A stretch of DNA of 40,240 nt from Schizochytrium sp. CCTCC M209059 (Eukaryota > Sar > Bigyra > Thraustochytrida > Thraustochytriidae). Below the pieces are notes generated by a model, which saw only the letters and a program-made list of their open reading frames with translations, was not told the DNA's origin and searched no databases. Each line of letters starts with the position of its first letter. The first letter of the stretch is position 1. The stretch lies in the NCBI GenBank assembly GCA_000818945.1, contig KN805387.1:59256-99495 (forward strand), read 5' to 3'. This document shows positions 25,893 through 32,170 of the stretch, piece by piece. Made by a program: the position numbers and the translations under genes.

Positions 25893-27746
25893 CTACAACT
25901 TGGAGAGATCGCCCGTGTTGAGCTTGTTGAACTCCTGGAAAAGCGCCGCCGCCTTAGCATCGGCAACCATGTCGTGCCGCGTGGGCCGCCGGCCTTGCGA
26001 GCGCTCGAACTCCTCGCGCCACGCGCGGAGCTCGTCCTGGAGAGCACTGCGCCGCGCAAGACGCTTGTCCTCTGCAGCCTGCGCCTGCGCGTCAGACTCG
26101 GGATCCTCGCCCTCGACGGCGACTCGCCGCTCAAAAGGAGCAGGAACGTGCACAGAAGCCACCGAGGACTTTACGCGCGTCACCGTGCCGTCGGCAGCCT
26201 TGTCGAAGATCGTCGGCCCCGTTGCCTTTGGGCCCATGTGCGCAATAAGACGCCCGCCCGGACGCAGCTGGTCAAGCAAGCGGGAAAGCTCCTCGCATCC
26301 ATCGCCTTCTTCGGCGTCTTGATCTTGCGGGAATCCAAAACCCACACGAATGGCGTCAAACGGACCGCCAGGCAGCGGCAAGTCACCGACGCCGTCGAGA
26401 GGCATGACAATAATACGCTTTAACACGCTATCGTCCACGAGTCCAGCGCCAAGGAGCTCCTTGCACGTTTCCCCAACGCGCGGAATGGCAGTATCTGCCA
26501 ACGATCCGCGACGGTCCACGCCCACAACCTTGCCGCCCGTTTCGGCCTTTCCTGCGACCATTACGGCGTATACGGCCGCGAGGTAGCCAGATCCGCAGCC
26601 GCAGTCCAACACAACATTGCCCGGCTTGAGCCATGGCAGCAAGAGCTCCGACTGCTGCACGTGGTCCACCGCGCAATCGAGAGGCAAAGCCTTGCCATCG
26701 TTCGGTGCTGCGGGCGCCGGCCCTTCCGCAGCAAAGGCGCCCTCGTTCGCGACCAGATTCGTATGTTTCTTTTCGAAAAATCGACCGCGATTCACCTTAG
26801 AGAATGCCTCGGCCAGACGCTCTATTTATCGTTGCATAAGCGCAGCGCAGCGCAGCGCAGCGCAGCGCAGCGCAGCGCAGCGCAGCGCAGCGCAGCGCAG
26901 CGCAGCGCAGCGCAGCGCAGCGCAGCGCAGCGCAGCGCAGCGCAGCGCAGCGCAGCGCAGCGCAGCGCAGCGCAGCGCAGCGCAGCGCAGCGCAGCGCAG
27001 CGCAGCGCAGCGCAGCGCAGCGCAGCGCAGCGCAGCGCAGCGCAGCGCAGCGCAGCGCAGCGCAGCGCAGCGCAGCGCAGCGCAGCGCAGCGCAGCGCAG
27101 CGCAGCGCAGCGCAGCGCAGCGCAGCGCAGCGCAGCGCAGCGCAGCGCAGCGCAGCGCAGCGCAGCGCAGCGCAGCGCAGCGCAGCGCAGCGCAGCGCAG
27201 CGCAGCGCAGCGCAGCGCAGCGCAGCGCAGCGCAGCGCAGCGCAGCGCAGCGCAGCGCAGCGCAGCGCAGCGCAGCGCAGCGCAGCGCAGCGCAGCGCAG
27301 CGCAGCGCAGCGCAGCGCAGCGCAGCGCAGCGCAGCGCAGCGCAGCGCAGCGCAGCGCAGCGCCATGTCTGTCAGCCTTTGCCACAACAACGAATCCCTA
27401 ATGATCGATGAGCAGAAGCAGAGCGTTATCGCCCTGTGTTCACCTTGAAAGTTGAAAACGTACCGTCTTGAAGAAGACCTCGTCCACGAAGCTCCTCCAC
27501 GAGCTTTTCTTGGGCCTGCATGGCCTGTAGCTGCACGACGGCAGGTTTGGGCGCTTTTGTTTTGCTCGATGTCACCTCGCTTCCCCCAGCGCTCGACGAG
27601 GTGACACTTGCCAATCCCCTCGAAAGCGTTCGTTTCCATCCTGGAGCAGCGGCGACTGCAAAAGCAAAATTGGTAGTCGTCGTCGCCTCGCGCAGAAACG
27701 TGCCGCGTGCTGCGGCGCTCGCCAACCTCGCCGTGGCCATCGTCAT
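25893..27746 (-). CDS. Protein-L-isoaspartate O-methyltransferase-like protein with Sld2-like tail
   Basis: Two exons, 27444-27746 and 25893-26795, predict 401 residues. The family methylates damaged isoaspartyl residues with AdoMet. Exon 1 begins MTMATARLASAAARG, possibly a mitochondrial or plastid presequence, and ends with the family's first helix (LVEELRGRGLLQDGTFSTFK). Exon 2 continues VNRGRFFEKKHTN and carries AdoMet motif I VVLDCGCGSGYLAAVYA (near residue 161), GGKVVGVD, the conserved FDAIRVGFGFP, DQLRPGGRLIAHMGP and VASVHVPAPFERR. The usual ISAPHMHA substrate-loop motif is replaced by LPLDCAVDHVQQS, so activity on isoaspartate is uncertain. Residues about 344-397 form an added helical tail (ALQDELRAWREEFERSQGRR onward) that resembles the Sld2/RecQL4 N-terminal and FAM13 motif. 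The gene is head to head with CCDC86, 451 bases apart. The exon join is inferred from phase, splice sites and homology. Confidence 0.8.
26791..26798. repeat. 8-bp direct repeat at the intron's 3' splice site
   Basis: TTCACCTT here matches TTCACCTT at 27439-27446 at the other end of the intron. On the coding strand it is AAGGTGAA, so each copy contains AG|GT, and the splice sites fall inside the repeats. It looks like a target-site duplication. Confidence 0.7.
26796..27443 (-). other. Repeat-filled phase-0 intron, introner-like
   Basis: A 648-bp intron of the methyltransferase gene. Donor AAG|GTGAAC and acceptor CTAAG|GTGAAT lie between complete codons. It is bounded by an 8-bp direct repeat and consists of about 80 bases of unique sequence at the donor side, 104 pentamers, and about 45 bases at the acceptor side. 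ACGCTCT occurs in inverted orientation near both ends (26817-26823 and 27420-27426), a weak hint of terminal inverted repeats. Confidence 0.65.
26841..27360. repeat. Perfect CGCAG pentanucleotide array, 104 copies
   Basis: 520 bases of CGCAG without a single mismatch, plus part-units at both ends. No frame on either strand contains a stop, so it generates false frames of 180-330 codons with AQRSA or RCAAL pentapeptide repeats. The perfection suggests recent expansion or gene-conversion-like homogenisation; the real copy number may differ from the assembly. The GCGC core could form hairpins. Confidence 0.98.
27439..27446. repeat. 8-bp direct repeat at the intron's 5' splice site
   Basis: TTCACCTT, identical to 26791-26798. 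On the coding strand it carries the donor (AAG|GTGAA). Confidence 0.7.
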
Positions 27747-28197
27747 TGTCGTCAACCACCAGCTCTTTCTCCAACCGGCCGGCCAAATCTCTACCGGCAA
27801 CAGTCGCAATAGCAGAAGCAGCAGCAGCAGCAGCAGCAACGATCCAGACTCTTGTCGACGTTTGCCTCGTCTCTGCTCTCGTACCACGTCGCGCTACGCT
27901 GTGTTGCCTTAAAAAATCGGCTCAGGTCTGGTCCACGCATGCATCAACACCAATGTAAACACCAATGTCAACAACCAGCGCCTTGGGTGGGCCGTGTGAG
28001 GAGTAGTAGCGAAAAAGAGGCGCTCGGCCAGCGCCACCAATACCGCCCAAGCCAGACCAGCAGAACCAGAGACCTCGGCAGCAGCGGCAGACCGGCGCGA
28101 ACAGCAGCAGCGCGCAGCGCAGCAAACAGCGCGGCTCGGCGCAGCGCAGCAGCGTCGAAGGCGGCAAAAGTCTGTGGAAACGCGTAAAGAGGAAACC
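27747..28197. promoter_or_regulatory. Shared divergent promoter region
   Basis: 451 bases between the start codons of the methyltransferase-like gene (-) and CCDC86 (+), so any promoter elements must be shared or closely packed. It includes a CAG repeat at about 27816-27838 and short GCGCAGC clusters at 28109-28152 that resemble seeds of the nearby pentamer array. No TATA box was recognised. Confidence 0.45.
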
Positions 28198-29184
28198 ATG
28201 GCGAAAACGAGGACGCGCAGCCAGCGGGTGGCCAAGAAAGCGGACGAAGATGCCGAGTCCGCGCCCGCCCGCGAGGAGGTTGAAGAGCCCAAGAAGACCG
28301 TAAGAAAGATGACTAGGTCTGCCAAGAAGACGAAGAAGGCAGACGCAGTCGAAGCCGAGGCTGCGCCGGAAAAGAAAAAGGCGGCCCCCGTCAAGAAGAC
28401 TCCCGCCAAGGCCAAAAAGACCCCTGCCAAGAAGGCCAAGACTCCCGCCAAGCAAAAGAAGCAGCCGCAACAAGAAAACGACGACGATAACGACGACGAC
28501 AATGATAACAATGAAATTGAAAAAGAGGAGAAAGAGGTTGTAGAGGAAAAAGAGGTCAAGGAGGCGGCCAAGCCGCGCAGCGGCACGAAGCGCCCTCGTG
28601 CGGCCATCGTTGAAGAGGAGGCCAAGGAAGGCGTCAAGGAAAGCGATGCACCCACGGAAACCTCCGAGGAAGCCGCGCGCGCGGCCAAGTCCCGCAGACT
28701 GCTCTCGTACGCGGATGAGATTGAAGAACGCAAATCAAACAAATTCATCACGCGTAGCGTCCCCGCGGGAGGCCGGTGGTGGAAAAAGATTCAGAATGAA
28801 AAGGCTTCCATGATCATCTACAAGGCCAACCCCCGGACGCTTAGCACCTCCTGGGATCGCAAGATGGAGCTGCGCCACAAGCGCGAGGCCACCAAGGCCT
28901 TCGAGGCCGAGCAGCGTGCCAAGCGCGAGGAGCACGAGGCCATGATGCGCGAGAAGCGGGCCGAGAAGCGCCGTCGCAAGGCCGAGAACGAGCTCAAGGG
29001 CGGCGCCTTTCAGACCATCAACCCGGAAAAGCTCAAGCGCATGTCCAAGAAGCAGCTCCGCACTATCAGCAAGACCCAGGTCGACAACGAAGGCAATGTG
29101 CAAACTGTTCCTGTCTATGGCCAGGCTGCCCCTTCCAAGTTCAATGGCAGGAGCAAGAAGATTTCTGGCAAGCGTCGGCGTTAA
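28198..29184 (+). CDS. CCDC86/Cgr1-family nucleolar protein
   Basis: A 328-residue predicted nucleolar factor for ribosome (60S rRNA) processing, by homology to yeast Cgr1 and human CCDC86. The start at 28198 has a very good context (ACCATGG). The first 190 residues are charged and low complexity, with a histone-H1-like block of Lys-Thr-Pro-Ala-Lys repeats (about 63-88) and acidic Asp/Asn and Glu/Lys runs. The family core is residues about 190-295: GGRWWKKIQNEKASMII, SWDRKMELRHKREATKAFEA, a long basic coiled coil (MMREKRAEKRRRKAENELKG), and the CCDC86 signature INPEKLKRMSKKQLRTI. The C-terminus is basic. It is followed on the same strand by fibrillarin, another nucleolar gene. Confidence 0.88.
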   Translation: MAKTRTRSQRVAKKADEDAESAPAREEVEEPKKTVRKMTRSAKKTKKADAVEAEAAPEKKKAAPVKKTPAKAKKTPAKKAKTPAKQKKQPQQENDDDNDDDNDNNEIEKEEKEVVEEKEVKEAAKPRSGTKRPRAAIVEEEAKEGVKESDAPTETSEEAARAAKSRRLLSYADEIEERKSNKFITRSVPAGGRWWKKIQNEKASMIIYKANPRTLSTSWDRKMELRHKREATKAFEAEQRAKREEHEAMMREKRAEKRRRKAENELKGGAFQTINPEKLKRMSKKQLRTISKTQVDNEGNVQTVPVYGQAAPSKFNGRSKKISGKRRR

Positions 29185-29514
29185 GCGCTTGTCCTCGCCC
29201 GGCCCTTTGTCACCTTTAGATCTCTTGGCATTTATCGCCTTTCGCAATGCCAGTAGTCGCATCTCTTACTTTTTCAACTTTCGTGTCGTGCCATACATCC
29301 ATGCCATTCACTCATACCTTCATGCATACTTACGTACATAAAGCAATCAATTTTGCCGTGTCTTACCTGTCTGCGATCGCAAAGAAAGCCAAATATGCCG
29401 TTTGTTTTCGGTGACAAAGCGAGGATGGAATACAAGACCCAAGACTTTTTTCGCTTCCCAACACAGCAAGAACTCATGATTTGGCTGCTCCTACGGCATA
29501 TGGACTGCGAGTTC

Positions 29515-29570
29515 TTGCGTGCGTGCGTGCGTGCATGCGTGCATGCGTGCATACTACGTGCATGCATGTA
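29515..29570. repeat. GTGC/ATGC tetranucleotide tract
   Basis: Alternating GTGC and ATGC units with an interruption at TACTAC, in the spacer between CCDC86 and fibrillarin. Confidence 0.8.
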
Positions 29571-29662
29571 GTGCCAGCGGCCTCAGCCAAGCTTTGTCGT
29601 CACTCGATACGCATTCCCAATGCACGGGGCATCGTCATCATCATCATCATCCTCCCTCATCC

Positions 29663-29701
29663 ATGCGATGCGATGCGATGCGATGCGATGCGATGCGATA
29701 C
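29663..29701. repeat. GCGAT pentanucleotide repeat
   Basis: About seven tandem units (ATGCG/GCGAT), the last one decayed to GATAC. The third pentamer array in the window. Confidence 0.88.
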
Positions 29702-30131
29702 GATGCAAAAAGGTCTCTCTCGCCTCTCTGCGGAACCCACTTTCTCTCCCTCCAACAAGCTGACCTGACTGACAGACTGACTGTGACATCCTCCATCCCT
29801 TCTCCCCTCCCCGCGCGCAGCCAGTCGCCTCGCCGCCGCCGCCGCAGTCCCCGCGTCTCTCTCTCCCGCCGCAGCCAGCCATCGCTGGCGCCTTCCTTGT
29901 CCTCGGAGTTGCTAGCCCCCGCGCCCCTCCACAGGGAAGGCGGAAATCGGTGGTGGCAGGGCGGCGCGGAATTGCCCCGCGTCCCGGGGAGAGCGGGGCC
30001 GAGGGGGCGAAGTCCAATCGGGTGGCTTCACGCGGGTGGCTGCGAGCGCGGCGCGGGCCCAGACCCGATTGATTCTGCAGCGCCTGCGAGCGAGAGCCGC
30101 GAGGAGCCGCGCGCGAGCGACGAGAGAGAGC

Positions 30132-30856
30132 ATGGCGTTCACGCCGCGCGGAGGCCGCGGCGGAGGCCGCGGGGCAAGGAGGACGCCCTCGTGACCAAGA
30201 GTCTGGTCCCCGGCAAGGCCGTCTACGGCGAGAAGCTCATCAAGGTCGACGTCGGCGAGGAAAAGGTCGAGTACCGCGTCTGGAACCCCTTCCGCAGCAA
30301 GATCGCCGCCGGCATCCTCGGCGGCATCCAAAACCTTCACATCGGACCCGGTGACAAGGTCCTCTACCTTGGCGCTGCCTCGGGTACCACCGTCTCGCAC
30401 GTTGCCGATGTCGTCGGCCCCACCGGCGTGGTGTACGCCGTCGAGTTCTCGCACCGTTCGGGCCGCGATCTCATTAACATGGCCAAACTCCGCACCAACG
30501 TCATCCCCATCATCGAGGACGCCCGCCACCCGCTCAAGTACCGCATGCTCGTCGGCATGGTCGACACCGTCTTCGCTGATGTCGCACAGCCCGATCAGGC
30601 CCGCATTGTCGCGCTCAATGCCCACTACTTCCTCCGCAACAACGGCCACTTTATCATCTCCATCAAGGCAAACTGTATCGACTCTACCATCGCACCAGAG
30701 GCCGTGTTCGCGCGCGAGGTCGCTGCACTAAAAAAGGAGCAGTTCAAGCCCGCCGAGCAGCTCACCCTCGAGCCCTACGAGCGCGACCACGCCATTCTTG
30801 TCGGCACTTACCGCCCAGACAAGAAGAAGAAGAAGAAGGACGCCGAAGACGAGTAA
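30132..30856 (+). CDS. Fibrillarin (box C/D snoRNP 2'-O-methyltransferase), frame break near the N-terminus
   Basis: Guides rRNA 2'-O-methylation in the nucleolus using AdoMet. The catalytic part is intact: RGKEDALVTKSLVPGKAVYG, EYRVWNPFRSKIAAGILGG, AdoMet motif VLYLGAASGTTVSHVADVVG, then VVYAVEFSHRSGRDLINMAK, IIEDARHP, VFADVAQPDQARI and ISIKANCIDST, ending with a poly-Lys tail. The expected start MAFTPRGGRGGGRG is at 30132, but in a different frame from the catalytic part. A change of one base in the GGGG run at 30171-30174 would link them. Even then the Gly/Arg domain is very short and the segment that normally lies before GKEDALVTK (EPHRH...GVF type) is absent, so sequence may be lost here. 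The predicted length is about 240 residues against roughly 300-330 usually. Cause undecided: assembly or sequencing error in GC-rich repeats, or a true variant. Confidence 0.85.
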
Positions 30857-32170
30857 GACGAGACCATCTTCTTTTTACAGCCACATCCGTCCCCTCCTTT
30901 TTTTACACCCTCTTCCCCATAACAGAAACACTACTTTGCTGCGTTGCCAATCCTTTTTTTTTCTTAGTCCTGCTCTTGGCTTGGCTTCGATGTGGACTTG
31001 AACTTGACTGTGTGCTCCATTTGGCTTTCATCGTCATGGTCTTTCTTTGGCACCGACTCGACAGTCTCCACTTGGTGATGGCTTCGTAGGAGGACCTCAA
31101 AATCCGTCACCAACAACATCATCAGGGTCTTACTTTGGCACCGACTGGACAATCTCCACTTGGCGTTGGCTTCGTGAATTCACAATAATGATAAGACGTT
31201 GAAGTTCATCATCGACAACATCATCAGGGCCTTGCTTTGGCACCGGCCGGGCAATCTTCACTTTGTGTCAGCTTCGCAAGAAATACTCCAAGTCCGTCAT
31301 CAACAGCATCATCAGGGTCTTGCTTTGGCACCGACCGAATAATCTCTATCCTCGCCGACTTTTGTAAAGACCAGGGCCAACACCGCTTCGAGGTTGGTTA
31401 ATGCCTACGCTATCTCCCCTTTGTTTGCTTTCAGTGCCGCTTATTTCCTTACCTTGCAGTCTGAACTGGACTCGACTTGACTTTGGCCATTTTTAGGTTC
31501 AACAAAATGCCCCTTGACTTCCAAAAGGTCTTGTAGCGTACCATTGAAGCAACACTACTAGTAACAGTTCTAGGGCTCGGCTCGGGCTCGAACACCAGCA
31601 CAGCTCACAAAGAGACCTTCAATCTCGGAGCTATTGCTGCAAGAGGTGGAAATCCGACATCATTCGTGTATTTTCATCCTCGGCCTTTTTGTCCACGACG
31701 AGAGTAGGTGGTGGTGGTGGCGTGTGCGCGGTCATGGTCCCGTTCGAGATTCCTATGCACCATGTCCATCCATAGTCTCCCACGCCAAGCCGGGGCGTCA
31801 GCTATGCACGGGACTTCGTCCCCGTGCACGTATACGCAGAGAAGTAGACCCAGCAGAAGAAGGAGTTCTTACCTCGCCTTTTTGTTTTTAGCACGCAGTG
31901 TCCCAGCCACAGCGGGCTGGTAACAAGTGCTTTTTTTTTTTGCTGTACGTACGTACCGCTTTACTAACTTTAGGGGACGCGAAGGAGGAGACTGCAGTTC
32001 TGGATCGCACGCGGCGCGTGGCGTGCAGGCCACGTTGCGCACGCGCAGCTCGCCAATCACCAGTGCCCTCTTTCCGCCTGGCTTCGCACTGCGCTGCGCT
32101 AGCCCTGCGCCGCCGCCTTGCTTGCCCCGCGCACGCACGCGAGCTCGGTGGCCAACTTTCTTCGCCCGCC
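30857..32170. other. Spacer between fibrillarin and the ABC transporter
   Basis: About 1.3 kb, less GC-rich in its first half, with diverged tandem repeats at about 31040-31345. From 31900 on it is the GC-rich leader of the transporter gene, after a run of T. No gene was supported. Confidence 0.4.
31040..31345 (-). repeat. Diverged minisatellite, about 3.5 units of 88-102 bp
   Basis: The word CTTTGGCACCG recurs at about 31045, 31133, 31235 and 31323, each preceded by AACAACATCATCAGGG or a close variant and followed by an AATCTCCACTTGG-like block. On the - strand the units read partly as VPKQDPDDAVDD and similar, but 88 is not a multiple of 3 and stops occur, so no intact protein repeat remains. 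Confidence 0.75.

Larger units (their letters stand above)
29185..30131. other. Spacer between CCDC86 and fibrillarin, microsatellite-rich
   Basis: About 950 bases. The first part is AT-richer 3' flank. It then holds a GTGC/ATGC tract at 29515-29570, an ATC run at 29633-29651, a GCGAT array at 29663-29701, and a GC-rich leader before fibrillarin. An open frame leads into fibrillarin, but its peptide is repeat-derived. Confidence 0.4.

Noticed and set aside
26841..27360. CRISPR-like array
   Set aside because: Direct pentamer repeats without spacers in a eukaryotic intron; it is a microsatellite.
26617..27786. Long frames of 180-330 codons with AQRSA or RCAAL pentapeptide repeats on both strands
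   Set aside because: They arise because the CGCAG array contains no stop in any frame; no homology outside the array apart from the real methyltransferase exons.
31040..31345. Box C/D snoRNA cluster near fibrillarin
   Set aside because: Units have TGATGA, but a CTGA box D is clear in only one, and no terminal stem was seen. Kept only as a repeat.
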